This document shows, in pieces, positions 50,478 to 60,505 of a DNA stretch of 64,000 nucleotides (positions within the stretch are counted from its first letter, which is position 1; the number at the start of each line of letters is the position of its first letter). A program made the translations under genes and the position numbers. The DNA comes from Oceanospirillaceae bacterium (lineage in GTDB: Bacteria; Pseudomonadota; Gammaproteobacteria; Pseudomonadales; Balneatricaceae). Below the pieces are notes generated by a model that saw only the letters and a list, made by a program, of their open reading frames with translations, searched no databases and had not been told where the DNA came from. The DNA lies in NCBI GenBank assembly GCA_013215375.1, contig JABSRB010000001.1:155595-219594 (forward strand). Direction: 5' to 3'.

Positions 50478-51791
50478 ATGTCTAAAAACTTAGCCCAGCC
50501 ACTAATGCAACCGCTAAAAACAGTCGTTGTCATTGGCTATGTTTGGCCTGAACCAAACTCATCTGCCGCAGGCTCGCGCATGCTGCAATTAATAACATTT
50601 TTTAAACAGCGAGCACAGCGCGTAATCTTCGCCAGCCCGGCACAACTGAGCGAACATCGTGCCGATTTAAAGCAAATGGATATTGAAGAGCACAGTATTG
50701 CCTTAAACTGCAGCAGTTTTGATGATTGGATAAGCCAAATACAACCCGATTTAGTATTATTCGATCGTTTCATGATGGAGGAACAGTTTGGCTGGCGCGT
50801 TGAGCAGTGCTGTCCTAAAAGCTTACGTTTATTAGATACCGAGGATTTACATAGCCTTCGAGAAGCAAGGCACCTGCAACTAAAAAAGGCCATCACAAAC
50901 AACCTCGAGATTAATAACCACTATAATAATATCGAACAACTTTACCCACTGATGGCAGGCATGGATATCGCTCAGCGTGAGATAGCCTCCATATACCGCT
51001 GTGATTTAACCTTGATGATCTCTGAATTCGAAATGCAACTACTGCAACAACAGTTCAACATTCCCGCATCGCTGCTAATGCACTTGCCCTTTATGCTGGA
51101 GATAGACACCTTGCAGCAAACTGTAAGCTACGCTGTGAGGGAACATTTTGTCACCATCGGAAATTGTCGCCATGCACCTAACTGGGATTCGATACTTTGG
51201 TTAAAACAAAGCATCTGGCCAAAAATTCGTAAACTAATGCCCTCTGCTCAAATGCATGTTTACGGTGCTTACCCAAGCAAGAAAGTGACTGACTTAAACA
51301 ATCCGGCGCAGGGCTTCTATATAAAAGGCTGGGCAGAAGATGCTATGCAAGTTTTATCGGCTGCACGAATTTGTCTAGCACCATTAAGATTCGGTGCTGG
51401 TATCAAAGGAAAATTTACCGATGCCATGCTGTGCTCAACCCCTAGCGTAACCACCAGCTTAGGGGCTGAATCAATGCACGGTGATCACTCTTGGCCTGGT
51501 ATTATAGAAAACACCAGTGATGAAATCGCCGCGGGCGCAGTTGCCCTCTACCAAAGTGAAACGCTTTGGCAACAAGCAGCCGATAGCGGCGCGCAAATTC
51601 TTAGCCATCGTTACAACAAAATAGTATTGCATCAGCAGCTAGATGCGGTAATCGCAGCTATCCAACCACATTTAACACAACATAGGCTGAATAATTTTAC
51701 CGGCATGATGTTGCGACATCACCAGCATAAAAGCACCAAATACATGGCGCAATGGATTGCCGCTAAACACCAAAATAACGGGCAAGATTAA
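50478..51791 (+). CDS. Glycosyltransferase (GT4-like, GT-B fold)
   Basis: A 437-residue protein. The N-terminal domain begins TVVVIGYVWPEPNSSAAGSRMLQLI. A C-terminal nucleotide-sugar-binding half shows HFVTIGNCRHAPNWDSILWLKQSIWPKIRKLMP, MHVYGAYP and CLAPLRFGAGIKGKFTDAMLCSTPSVTTSLGAESM, typical of glycosyl transferases group 1. It stands alone, not in a surface-polysaccharide cluster, so the acceptor is unknown. It starts after a long AT-rich region. Confidence 0.8.
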   Translation: MSKNLAQPLMQPLKTVVVIGYVWPEPNSSAAGSRMLQLITFFKQRAQRVIFASPAQLSEHRADLKQMDIEEHSIALNCSSFDDWISQIQPDLVLFDRFMMEEQFGWRVEQCCPKSLRLLDTEDLHSLREARHLQLKKAITNNLEINNHYNNIEQLYPLMAGMDIAQREIASIYRCDLTLMISEFEMQLLQQQFNIPASLLMHLPFMLEIDTLQQTVSYAVREHFVTIGNCRHAPNWDSILWLKQSIWPKIRKLMPSAQMHVYGAYPSKKVTDLNNPAQGFYIKGWAEDAMQVLSAARICLAPLRFGAGIKGKFTDAMLCSTPSVTTSLGAESMHGDHSWPGIIENTSDEIAAGAVALYQSETLWQQAADSGAQILSHRYNKIVLHQQLDAVIAAIQPHLTQHRLNNFTGMMLRHHQHKSTKYMAQWIAAKHQNNGQD

Positions 51792-51930
51792 GCTCTTTAT
51801 TAGTATTTTTCCTAATTCCAGAGCATTGGTAATAAGATTACACTGAGGAATATCTTTCAACAGCTCATTCTTTTACCTGCTCTTTTTGCCCTTTTAGAAT
51901 TAATGATTTACCAAGCACATAGGTTACCGT

Positions 51931-54855
51931 ATGAAAATTGAAGAATTTGTCCCAGGCCAACGCTGGATTAGTAACACAGAGTCAGAATTAGGTTTAGGTA
52001 TCATAGCCTTCAGCGAAAATCGCCGTATTGAAGTGAGTTTTCCAGCCGTTGCAGAGCGACGTACTTATGCATCCGACAACGCTCCATTATCCAGAGTTAT
52101 TTACAATGTAGGCGAGGAGATCAGCGATCAACTCGGCGGCGTTTACACCATCATTGAGCGAGAAGATAAAGCCGGTTGTTTTATCTATCATTGCACTGAT
52201 TCCTCAGGTAACACCGTCTCTTTAGAAGAGATAGAACTAGACAGCTTTGTACATTTTAGCAAACCACAAGACCGACTATTCGCCGGCCAAATAGACAAGT
52301 TAAAGTCATTTAAATTGCGTGTAGAAACACTCAAGCATCAACAATCGCATCAGCATTCAGGCGTTTGCGGATTACTCGGCCCAAGGGTACAACCCCTCCC
52401 CCACCAATTTTATATTGCATCGCAAGTGGCCAACCGCCACGCTCCAAGAGTCTTACTTGCAGACGAAGTTGGCTTGGGAAAAACTGTAGAGGCGGGATTG
52501 ATATTACACCAACAGCTAATCACTAACCGCGCTCAACGCATCCTAATTGTGGTGCCCGACTCTCTGGTACATCAATGGTTGGTTGAAATGCTGCGCCGCT
52601 TTAATTTGATGTTTAGCATTCTAGATGAGAACCGCTGCCTAGCAATCGAAGATAAAACTCCCGATATTGATTTAGACTTGTTAGAGAGCGATGAAATCCC
52701 CGAGGAAATGCTAGAGACAAACCCCTTTGAAAGCTCGCAACTAGTACTTTGTTCTCTGGATTTTCTTACCCAAAATCCACACCGTGTTGAGCAGGCAGAA
52801 TCCGCTAGCTGGGATTTATTGATTGTCGATGAGGCGCACCACTTAGAGTGGAGCGAGACACAACCTTCAATTCAATATCAACTCATTGAAACACTGGCTA
52901 GGCGCACTGCCGGATTATTATTACTCACCGCGACCCCTGAGCAACTGGGCGTCGAGGGTCACTTTGCCAGATTAAGACTACTAGACCCCGATCGCTATTA
53001 CGATTTGAACAAATTTAAAGAAGAAGAGCAGGATTACCGACCGCTGGGCCAATTCATCGAGAATTTAATGTTAGATGAAACGGTTGATGAAATTCATAAC
53101 GGCTCTTTTGATGCACAGTTACAAGAATACTTATCCACGGAGCAGTTTAAGCAGTTCAGTACTGCGCTAGGCGAAGCTGACAGCGACGCTACAGCGGTCA
53201 TTATCGAGCAAATAGTTGATCAATTACTCGACCAACACGGAACTGGCCGGGTACTGTTTCGCAACACTAGAGCCGCTATCACCGGATTTCCTGAACGCGA
53301 GCTTCACACTCACCCACTCCCGCAACCTGATTTATACCAAGCATTAGCCGCTGAAATTCCCATCGAAGAGAAATTACAGCCTGAGGGAGTACTTGGACAG
53401 GACTGGTTACATCAAGACCCCCGCGTAAGTTGGTTGGTACAGTGGTTAAAAGACTACCGCTATGAAAAAATCTTACTCATTTGTGCCAGCGCCGAAACCG
53501 CTATCGCTCTTGAAGATCACTTGCGGTTGCGCGAGGGAGTACGCTCCGCTTCTTTCCACGAGGGCATGTCTCTGATTAATCGTGATAGGGCTGCCGCTTA
53601 CTTTGCCAATATGGAGGACAACGCACAAATACTGATATGCTCCGAAATAGGCAGCGAGGGAAGAAACTTTCAATTCGCCAGTAAAATAGTGCTTTTTGAC
53701 TTACCTTTAAATCCTGATTTACTGGAACAGCGTATAGGACGACTTGACCGAATTGGCCAAGAAAATAACGTGCAAATTCATGTACCCTTTTATGAAAACA
53801 GTGCGCAACAAGTGCTTCTAGACTGGTATCACTTGGGCTGTAATGGCTTTGAGCAAAGCAGCTCTATCGGTATGCAGCTATTTTCAACGTTCAAAGAGCA
53901 ACTTTTCAATTGCTTTAGCGATCTTGAGCCTGCAACGATTGAGCAGCTTATTGCTAAAACTCAACACAGTCGCGAGCAATTACAGCAAAAGCTACATGAT
54001 GGCAGAGACAAAATGCTCGAGCTAAACTCCTGCAGAAAAGCCTCTGCTCAAGCCATCCTCGACGCAATAGACGCAGCGAGCGAGCCGCAAAAATTGGCTA
54101 AATATGTGGAGCGCTTGTGTGATTATTTTGGGGTTGAAGTACAAAGCTATGATGCTTACAGTTTCTCAATGCATCCTGGCGATCACATGCGTACTCACCA
54201 CTTCCCGGGACTGACCGAAGAGGGCATTACCGTCACTTGGGATAGAGACCACGCACTTTCACGCGATGATCTACAATTTTTAACTTGGGAGCACCCTCTA
54301 GTAGCAGGCGCGATGGATATGATGCTAAGTGGTGACTACGGTAACACGGCATTTTGTACCATCAAGCTGCCTCCCCTTACCGAGGGCTCATTATTACTTG
54401 AGGCCATCTTTACCCCACACTGCGCTGCACCTAAAGCATTACAGTTAAATAGATACATAGAACAAGGTATGCATCGAGTACTTTTAGATGCTAATGATAC
54501 GGATCTTTCGGCATTGATCAGTGGCGCTAACATCGACACTCTCGCCCAGAGAGTGCCCAATAAAAGCGCACAAAACCTCATCAAACACACCCGTCATCAA
54601 ATAGAGCAGCAAATTGCCAAAGTTGAAAAAATTGCCAAAGCACAGCAGCCTATGATGATTGAAAAAGCCCTGGCCAACATCAACAGTAAAATGGGTACTG
54701 AAATTTCTCGCCTACAGGGGCTTGCTGAAGTGAACCCCAACATTCGCGACACGGAAATCGTCTACCAGCAAGAAGTACTAAAATCTCTACAAGGTTACGC
54801 ATCCAGCTTACAATTCAAGCTTGAGGCAATCCGCATCATTATTGTCACTGCTTAA
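51931..54855 (+). CDS. rapA: RNA polymerase-associated ATPase RapA
   Basis: A 974-residue SWI2/SNF2-type ATPase. The N-terminal Tudor-like region begins FVPGQRWISNTESELGLGII. Helicase motifs follow: LADEVGLGKTVEAGLILHQQL (Walker A), LLIVDEAHHLEW, LLLTATPEQLGVEGHFARLRLLDP, and QRIGRLDRIGQ. RapA binds RNA polymerase and recycles it after termination, also displacing stalled complexes. Length matches the family (about 970). It is separated by a strong terminator from the next gene. Confidence 0.95.
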   Translation: MKIEEFVPGQRWISNTESELGLGIIAFSENRRIEVSFPAVAERRTYASDNAPLSRVIYNVGEEISDQLGGVYTIIEREDKAGCFIYHCTDSSGNTVSLEEIELDSFVHFSKPQDRLFAGQIDKLKSFKLRVETLKHQQSHQHSGVCGLLGPRVQPLPHQFYIASQVANRHAPRVLLADEVGLGKTVEAGLILHQQLITNRAQRILIVVPDSLVHQWLVEMLRRFNLMFSILDENRCLAIEDKTPDIDLDLLESDEIPEEMLETNPFESSQLVLCSLDFLTQNPHRVEQAESASWDLLIVDEAHHLEWSETQPSIQYQLIETLARRTAGLLLLTATPEQLGVEGHFARLRLLDPDRYYDLNKFKEEEQDYRPLGQFIENLMLDETVDEIHNGSFDAQLQEYLSTEQFKQFSTALGEADSDATAVIIEQIVDQLLDQHGTGRVLFRNTRAAITGFPERELHTHPLPQPDLYQALAAEIPIEEKLQPEGVLGQDWLHQDPRVSWLVQWLKDYRYEKILLICASAETAIALEDHLRLREGVRSASFHEGMSLINRDRAAAYFANMEDNAQILICSEIGSEGRNFQFASKIVLFDLPLNPDLLEQRIGRLDRIGQENNVQIHVPFYENSAQQVLLDWYHLGCNGFEQSSSIGMQLFSTFKEQLFNCFSDLEPATIEQLIAKTQHSREQLQQKLHDGRDKMLELNSCRKASAQAILDAIDAASEPQKLAKYVERLCDYFGVEVQSYDAYSFSMHPGDHMRTHHFPGLTEEGITVTWDRDHALSRDDLQFLTWEHPLVAGAMDMMLSGDYGNTAFCTIKLPPLTEGSLLLEAIFTPHCAAPKALQLNRYIEQGMHRVLLDANDTDLSALISGANIDTLAQRVPNKSAQNLIKHTRHQIEQQIAKVEKIAKAQQPMMIEKALANINSKMGTEISRLQGLAEVNPNIRDTEIVYQQEVLKSLQGYASSLQFKLEAIRIIIVTA

Positions 54856-54924
54856 TTGGTACCTTGGATTTTCTATACCTGCAGGGATGCAGGTACTTAG
54901 AATTTGTCAGGAATAAAAATCTGC

Positions 54925-54957
54925 CCTGTCACTTATGTTTTGCCACATATCCTGACC
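54925..54957 (+). repeat. Partial repeat family A unit
   Basis: tgtcacttatgttttgccac then atatcctgaccat resembles the degenerate first unit at 40741-40791 (cacttacgtttaccgcacatcctgaccat). It lies immediately before the hairpin terminator, as does the cluster at 40741-40890. Confidence 0.4.
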
Positions 54958-54960
54958 ATA

Positions 54961-54989
54961 AAAAAGGCGTCTAAGTAGACGCCTTTTTT
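54961..54989. terminator. Bidirectional rho-independent terminator
   Basis: AAAAAGGCGTCTA and TAGACGCCTTTTT form a 13-bp stem with a two-base centre, flanked by A and T runs. It lies between the convergent rapA and DUF2726 genes and can serve both. Confidence 0.88.
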
Positions 54990-55008
54990 AATCACTCACT
55001 GCAACGTC

Positions 55009-55485
55009 CTAACTTAGGCTCGCGCTAAACTGACTAGTGACAGCTTCAAACCTATCGATCAATTGATCCAGCAGATAACCTCTTTGCTGCTGGACAATTA
55101 ACCTTGCCAGCGATGTTTCTGTACAGAACTTCTGTACTAACCAACCCAGAAAACGCAGCCACTTTTGCTGCATGTATTTTTGCTGCAACACTTCTTCTAG
55201 CTCGACAACGCAGACAATTTCACTGGTCTCTTTGTCACAAATCAAATAATCAAACCTGGTGTTTGCTAACGCTTTTGCAACCATGCGAGGATAGAGTTTA
55301 TCCTCATTTTCAAACGAAAACACATCTAGCACTTTCACTTTTCCCAGCACATAGAATTTTGAACCTACGGCTTGTTGTAGCACAGCTAAAAATGCACGTT
55401 CCGGGTCACTAAAACTAAGCTCCTCACCCTTTAAGCCCACTGCTTTAAAACTCCTTTGCAGTTCACTTTTCTTACTCTTACTCAT
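55009..55485 (-). CDS. DUF2726 domain protein
   Basis: A 158-residue protein with the DUF2726 core: LSFSDPERAFLAVLQQAVGSKFYVLGKVKVLDVF, then FDYLICDKETSEIVCVVELEE, resembling a PD-(D/E)xK nuclease-like fold (Asp and the ELEE glutamate in place). Topoisomerase/nuclease domains of this type are often involved in DNA transactions, but no function is established. A basic N-terminus (MSKSKKSELQRSFK) supports nucleic-acid contact. Convergent with rapA. Confidence 0.72.
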   Translation of the reverse strand: MSKSKKSELQRSFKAVGLKGEELSFSDPERAFLAVLQQAVGSKFYVLGKVKVLDVFSFENEDKLYPRMVAKALANTRFDYLICDKETSEIVCVVELEEVLQQKYMQQKWLRFLGWLVQKFCTETSLARLIVQQQRGYLLDQLIDRFEAVTSQFSASLS

Positions 55486-55958
55486 CGATACTTCCCAGGC
55501 AATGCCTACAGCCTCACGGCTAAAACACCTAATAATTTTGGATTCATTTCCTAACTCGCCTTAAACCAACATTACCAGCAACGGCATTTTAACGGTTCTC
55601 GATAAATTAGCGACTGATTTACCTATTTATACGGTCAATTTAGCTATTTTTTGATCAATTCAAGCTTAACCTTAACCCAACTTAATACTATTTATTATAT
55701 ATCATTAACAATTATTGATTTTTCTTTATAAAAATTTGATTATTTAATAATTTAAAATCAATATATATTTTATTCTTTTAAAACAACGAGTTAATTTACA
55801 ACATTACGATTGAATTTATCATTCTAATTTTATTATTTATTTCTTAAAAATCAACAAGTTAAATGAATAATTTTTCCTTATATACATTGCAAAAAAGGTT
55901 CGTTTAATATATGATTAGTCATATAGCTTTTAAGATTAAACAAAAAAGGATTAAGACA
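55486..55958. other. Very AT-rich intergenic region
   Basis: About 470 bases; from 55670 to 55910 it is almost entirely A/T with repeated ttatt and aaaat runs. No gene is supported. It presumably carries the promoter of the downstream small gene. Confidence 0.45.
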
Positions 55959-56216
55959 ATGCAAGAAAAAGAAATTAAGTTGTTATTTAACGCCAGCGTG
56001 TTCGATTCTTGCCAGGCAATTCCAATTTCTATGTCTCGCGGCTGGACACTCAAATTCATCACCAAGGACGACAACGTGATGACACTAGACTTGCAAAGAG
56101 GCTCACAGGAGAGAGAATTTAAAAGCTTGGATGGCGCCTCTGCTGTCGCTAAACGCATTGGCTTTGAATGGCTAAATGTTCACATTGGCGATTTAGAGTG
56201 GCGCGAGAAGGTATAA
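55959..56216 (+). CDS. Small hypothetical protein, possibly ParC partition-associated-like
   Basis: An 85-residue protein from the ATG at 55959, chosen because AAAAAAGGA lies at proper spacing, over a start 16 codons upstream. It reads MQEKEIKLLFNASVFDSCQAIPISMSRGWTLKFITKDDNVMTLDLQRG and ends IGFEWLNVHIGD. The pattern of a short strand, a Gly-Trp turn and a C-terminal helix recalls small 'ParC family partition-associated' proteins, from memory and with low certainty. No partition genes are adjacent. Confidence 0.6.
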   Translation: MQEKEIKLLFNASVFDSCQAIPISMSRGWTLKFITKDDNVMTLDLQRGSQEREFKSLDGASAVAKRIGFEWLNVHIGDLEWREKV

Positions 56217-56346
56217 CCTAAAAGTAACGGGGAACTTTTAAGCCTACTGCTGAAAGCTTTCTTTAATCATTGTTCGATAGGGCAACTGCTATTGGTGTTA
56301 TAGCAGCCCTGGAGAAAAGGCTAACGTTACTACCTGATTTTTAGAC

Positions 56347-56371
56347 AAAAAAAAGCAGCCGAGATGGCCGC
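56347..56371 (-). terminator. Probable terminator of the esterase-SlyD operon
   Basis: On the minus strand GCGGCC and GGCTGC (one G-U pair) form a short stem with a five-base loop followed by eight T. It lies 30 bases beyond the PPIase stop. Confidence 0.7.
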
Positions 56372-56401
56372 CTTTAACAATTTCGGAGCTATAGCAAATA
56401 G

Positions 56402-56839
56402 CTATGCTTCAATGGCGCTCACGCCCATGATCTCAATAGAAAACTTTAAATCTAATCCAGCAAAAGGATGATTTGGATCTACGGTAATTAGCGTATCGTT
56501 AATCGCCACTACACAAACCAGCTCTTCCTCACCTTGTGGGTTAGTGACATTACAGGCCAAACCAACCTCTAAATTGTCGACATCGCCAAATACAGCAGCT
56601 TCGATATCATAGACCTTTTCCTCATCCCACTGCCCGTAAGCCTTATCTGCCTTTATTTTTAACTGGAACTTATCCCCAATAGATTTCCCCAACATCCCCT
56701 CTTCTAGCCCGACAATAATCTGCTTTTGGCCCGTCGTAAAAGTGGGCGCATCGCCCTCTCTAGAGCTTTCAACGACCGCCCCTTTTTCATCGATTAGCGA
56801 ATAGTGAAATGACACTTCACAATTAGTATTTATTTGCAT
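56402..56839 (-). CDS. FKBP-type peptidyl-prolyl isomerase, SlyD/FkpB-like
   Basis: A 145-residue FKBP: VSFHYSLIDEKGAVVESSREGDAPTFTTGQKQIIVGLEEGMLGKSIGDKFQLKIKADKAYGQWDEEKV, with the IF (insert-in-flap) chaperone region and the C-terminal LDLKFSIEIMGV strand. It lacks the His-rich metal tail of E. coli SlyD. It catalyses proline isomerisation during folding in the cytoplasm. It follows the esterase gene by one base, so they form an operon. Confidence 0.85.
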   Translation of the reverse strand: MQINTNCEVSFHYSLIDEKGAVVESSREGDAPTFTTGQKQIIVGLEEGMLGKSIGDKFQLKIKADKAYGQWDEEKVYDIEAAVFGDVDNLEVGLACNVTNPQGEEELVCVVAINDTLITVDPNHPFAGLDLKFSIEIMGVSAIEA

Positions 56840-56840
56840 T

Positions 56841-57527
56841 TTAGTTGCTCGTTAAATTATTGGTGATCCACTCACCGAGTATAGTTAATGATTCCAAAGA
56901 CACTTCGTGCGCCATTGGAAACGAATGCCAACTGGCACTAAAGCCGAGTTTCTGCAGCTGCGTAACAGCGCTCTGACCGAGAGCGTATGGCACCACATCA
57001 TCTCGATCGCCATGAATAGTCAATATACTCAAGGACCTATCAGCTTTACACTGTTTCTCCTCAAGCATGCGCGGCATGTAAGTAGACATCGCTGCAATGG
57101 CACCTACTTTCACCACTCCCTTTAAACCCAGTTCGTAGCACAGCGCCCCCCCCTGAGAGAAACCAACCACAATAATCCGCTCAGGCGCAATACCTGCGGC
57201 AATTTGCTCACTTACCAACGCCTCAATCGACTTGACTGACTCATCGAGCTGATCTGCATCTATAACACGCTGAGGCAGCATTGCTTTAATATCGTACCAA
57301 GAGCGCATCTGCATGCCATTATTGACCGTAACAGCGCGCACTGGGGCACTGGGAAAGACAAAACGCACTTGCAGCGCTGTGGGTAACTTTAAATAGGGGA
57401 TAGTACTAACGAAGGAAGCACCTTCATCACCTAAACCATGTAACCAGATAATTGCCGCATCGGGACGACCACCTAACTCTTTTATAATTGCTTGCAAAAC
57501 ACCTCCTGAAACCTTTGTACAAAACAC
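56841..57527 (-). CDS. Carboxylesterase/phospholipase of the alpha/beta hydrolase fold
   Basis: A 228-residue enzyme of the PF02230 family. Shown are AAIIWLHGLGDEGASFV (oxyanion loop), the nucleophile in VVGFSQGGALCYEL, the acid in IHGDRDDVVPY and the catalytic His in FPMAHEVSLESL. Pseudomonas homologues are carboxylesterases acting on short and medium acyl esters. A non-ATG start is possible upstream, but the ATG at 57527 is used. It is followed after one base by the PPIase gene. Confidence 0.9.
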   Translation of the reverse strand: MFCTKVSGGVLQAIIKELGGRPDAAIIWLHGLGDEGASFVSTIPYLKLPTALQVRFVFPSAPVRAVTVNNGMQMRSWYDIKAMLPQRVIDADQLDESVKSIEALVSEQIAAGIAPERIIVVGFSQGGALCYELGLKGVVKVGAIAAMSTYMPRMLEEKQCKADRSLSILTIHGDRDDVVPYALGQSAVTQLQKLGFSASWHSFPMAHEVSLESLTILGEWITNNLTSN

Positions 57528-57592
57528 CCACTGAGCATTAACAAACCACTCGATGACTTTAGTGCCATGAATTTATTCTCACGCCATCCATA

Positions 57593-58240
57593 TTATGGCT
57601 GCAACCTCTGCACAGACCAAGCTTCAGCTTCGCGCTGGTACACCAACCTATCATGCATCCGCCCCTCTCTTCCCTGCCAAAACTCAATCTTACTAGGCAC
57701 TAGACAATAGCCTCCCCAGCGATCCGGTTTTATTACCTTGCCATCAAAGCTTTGGCTCTCCAGCTCTATCACCGCATTAGCCAGCTGGTCTCTAGAAGCT
57801 ATAGGCTTACTTTGATAACTCGCAGCAGCGCTTAGCTGACTCTCCCTTGGTCGTTGCGCAAAGTATTGCTCAGACAGTGCTGCACTCAACTTATGCACAG
57901 AGCCCTGGATTCTCACTTGCCGCTCTAGACCATACCAATAAAACAATAATTGCGCCTGAGGATTTTCTGCCAGGTCGACACCTTTTTGACTTTCATAATC
58001 GGTATACCAACAGAATCCTTGCTCATCGTAGTGCTTCAACAATACAATTCTTGCAGAGGGCATGCCGCTACTGCTGGCTGTCGCCAAAGTCATGGAAGAG
58101 ACATCATCAGAGCGCAGCGATTTAGCTTGCTCAAACCACATTCTAAACTGCTCAACCGGGTCTTCATGCAAATCCGCCCGAGACAAACCCCGCCCCAAAT
58201 ACTCTCTTCTTATCTTGGTTAAATCACCACTTTGATCCAT
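57593..58240 (-). CDS. pdxH: Pyridoxamine 5'-phosphate oxidase
   Basis: A 215-residue FMN enzyme: IRREYLGRGLSRADLHEDPVEQFRMWFEQA, then MTLATASSSGMPSARIVLLKHYDEQGFCWYTDYESQKG, and C-terminal KPDRWGGYCLVPSKIEFWQGREGRMHDRLVY with RLQP at the end. It oxidises pyridoxine/pyridoxamine phosphate to pyridoxal phosphate. The ATG at 58240 (MDQSGDL) is chosen because AGAGG lies before it; the track-length start is seven codons further out. Confidence 0.95.
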   Translation of the reverse strand: MDQSGDLTKIRREYLGRGLSRADLHEDPVEQFRMWFEQAKSLRSDDVSSMTLATASSSGMPSARIVLLKHYDEQGFCWYTDYESQKGVDLAENPQAQLLFYWYGLERQVRIQGSVHKLSAALSEQYFAQRPRESQLSAAASYQSKPIASRDQLANAVIELESQSFDGKVIKPDRWGGYCLVPSKIEFWQGREGRMHDRLVYQREAEAWSVQRLQP

Positions 58241-58515
58241 GTTACAACCTCTATTTATCATCCTAGATTCGACAGCAAAATCACCGAGAAAAACACCCTA
58301 ACACTGCACACAAATAACGATACTATTACCTTAATTTCCACCATTATCCTAAATCACATAGCAATGCGCTAGGAGTAGCGTAAGACAAACAACTATTTAT
58401 GAATTTTATCGATAAGGTTTAGGGACTAACACCACATTTGCCGCTGTCTTTTCAAGGCAAAAAGACCTAAGCTGGATCGATAGAGCCCCAATAAGTCTAA
58501 TGGATATAAAAATTT

Positions 58516-59223
58516 GTGCTTAATATCTCCAATACTTTCAAAATCTTAGTTTGCTGTATGCTATTAACCGCAATCGCGGGATGCTCTGGCAATCCCAATC
58601 AAAGATTTCGCTTAGAGTCCCTTGCCAAATCAGAGCTCGACATGGTCATTGATGCACACTTAAATCAGACCAATACAGAGGCGACAGCATTATTAAACAA
58701 GCTTTACAAACGCAATCCTAAAGAGTTCAATAAAGCTCCTCACAACACCAGCGCAGCTACCCGTATTAATCAGCTTTTTGGTTTTCCCAGACAAGTACAA
58801 TTTAATGAATTGGGAGACAAATATGCAAATTCAGCACTGCAATTAGCATTTGATCCCAACTTTAAAGGTGATCGAGTTTTTGCCTACATGACAGGCATCG
58901 CCGGCATTCTTCACAGCTCATACAATTTTCAAAGTGAATTTTTCATGCTAGACCCAATTAATGAGCAAAAGATCTACAACTCAGCCCGCAATCTTGAAAC
59001 CGCCAGCTGGCTACTAAACAACCGCAAAGACAGTCAGGGCAAGTTATACATCCTCAGTAACAGTAATGCACATGAAGGAACCTTAAACCTAAGCTACGAG
59101 CGATTATTTGGCAAGCTAATTGCCAGCCAAGATGTTTTGGCAGACATCATTGCCAACAGGAACAATCGCACTATCAACAAAGTATTACACGGCTTTGCAT
59201 CCACTACTTTGTTGCCGCTATAA
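58516..59223 (+). CDS. Lipoprotein of unknown function
   Basis: A 235-residue protein with a type II signal (KILVCCMLLTAIAGCSGNP, lipobox IAGC). The mature part contains HLNQTNTEATALLNKLYKRNPKEFNK and FAYMTGIAGILHSSYNFQSEFFMLDPINEQKIYNSARNLETASWLLNN. It is a mixed-helix protein I do not assign to a characterised family. The start codon is a TTG or GTG class codon at 58516. It converges on the TRAP receptor gene. Confidence 0.65.
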   Translation: MLNISNTFKILVCCMLLTAIAGCSGNPNQRFRLESLAKSELDMVIDAHLNQTNTEATALLNKLYKRNPKEFNKAPHNTSAATRINQLFGFPRQVQFNELGDKYANSALQLAFDPNFKGDRVFAYMTGIAGILHSSYNFQSEFFMLDPINEQKIYNSARNLETASWLLNNRKDSQGKLYILSNSNAHEGTLNLSYERLFGKLIASQDVLADIIANRNNRTINKVLHGFASTTLLPL

Positions 59224-59237
59224 GCGCCAGCAACCTC

Positions 59238-60230
59238 CTAAAGCTTTAAATAGCGCTCAAGCAAGTAACGACCAGGATCACCCACTTTTTGCAACCACTG
59301 CTGCACTAACGACAAACCTATAGACTCTATCTCGCTTTGCATTTCGACTGAAAACTCACCCACTATCACACCTTGATTGATCAGGCGCGCCCTGGACTGC
59401 TCGGCGACTTGTTTTGACCTCAACCACCCCTGGCTCTCTACCTTTTTGGCAACAGCCAAAACCGCCACTCGATCTTCTTTGCTCAAGGCCTGCCACTGCT
59501 TAAGATTTATCACCACCATCTCTTTGGGGCGCCAAGCTTTGATGTCATACCAATAAGCAAAATTCTTTTGTAACGGATAGGCAGACGCCGCTAGTGAAGA
59601 GCCAAACATCACATCTAACTGCTTCCTCCTTAGCGTTTTTGCCAATTTATTAGCGGCGACAACTACTGATAAAAAACCCAATTTCTCACCAAATTCAGCA
59701 GTAATATCGTTGTATGGCCTAAATTTTAACCCTTTAAATTCAGCCACAGAATCCAGTCTTACTCGGCTGTATAAGCCCTGTGCTGGCCAAGGCACTGCAT
59801 ACAGCAACTTGACACCTTTAACGGTTAGAATTTTATCAATCTGCACCTTAGAAGCTTTATATAACTTAAAGGAATCGAGATAACTTCTTGCTAAATAAGG
59901 CAGCGCATCCAACTGCAACATCAAACTCTCACGCTCTAATGCGGACATTAATCTAGCGCCAATCGGTACTAAATCATTCCTAACAGCACCGAAAATTTGC
60001 TCCCCTTTAAATAGCTTACCCGAGGGATAAGGCCGAATAGACACACGCCCAGAGGTCACAAGCTTTACTTCTTTGGCGAAGCGCATCGCTAATTCGGTTT
60101 GAAAATGCCGGGCATCATTCGCCAGAGGCATCTGCCACTGTGCAGCCACTGCGACGTTCATAGAAAAAAAACCTGCCACAATTACACTCAAAATAAGTAA
60201 TACCGACCTCAAAAAAACAACTCCTCGCAA
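59238..60230 (-). CDS. TRAP transporter substrate-binding protein (DctP family)
   Basis: A 330-residue exported receptor. The signal peptide (LRSVLLILSVIVAGFFSMNVAVAA) is followed by the DctP fold: FAKEVKLVTSGRVSIRPYPSGKLFKGEQIFGAVRNDLVPIG, then GLYSRVRLDSVAEFKGLKFR and a C-terminal helical end. It would bind an organic acid in the periplasm for a TRAP transporter, but no DctQM membrane subunits are next to it. It may be an orphan receptor. Confidence 0.85.
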   Translation of the reverse strand: MRGVVFLRSVLLILSVIVAGFFSMNVAVAAQWQMPLANDARHFQTELAMRFAKEVKLVTSGRVSIRPYPSGKLFKGEQIFGAVRNDLVPIGARLMSALERESLMLQLDALPYLARSYLDSFKLYKASKVQIDKILTVKGVKLLYAVPWPAQGLYSRVRLDSVAEFKGLKFRPYNDITAEFGEKLGFLSVVVAANKLAKTLRRKQLDVMFGSSLAASAYPLQKNFAYWYDIKAWRPKEMVVINLKQWQALSKEDRVAVLAVAKKVESQGWLRSKQVAEQSRARLINQGVIVGEFSVEMQSEIESIGLSLVQQWLQKVGDPGRYLLERYLKL

Positions 60231-60505
60231 ATGATTACCCCAACCCTACAAACCTGCCGCAGTCTACCTTAAGCACCCAAGATAAACACCCGTTACCACA
60301 GGCTGCTATTAATTATTGTCCCGTTAAAAACCCAATAACAACGATCTGATTTAAGACAAAACAAAATCGCAACATTAACTGAAAATGAATATTTATCGCC
60401 TTATGTCTAGATTACGGATATAATTAAACCGCTAATTTGTATCATCGCCTGGCACTTATAATACTGCCACAACACTTGATCAAACCAATTTAAAGGCACT
60501 TACTA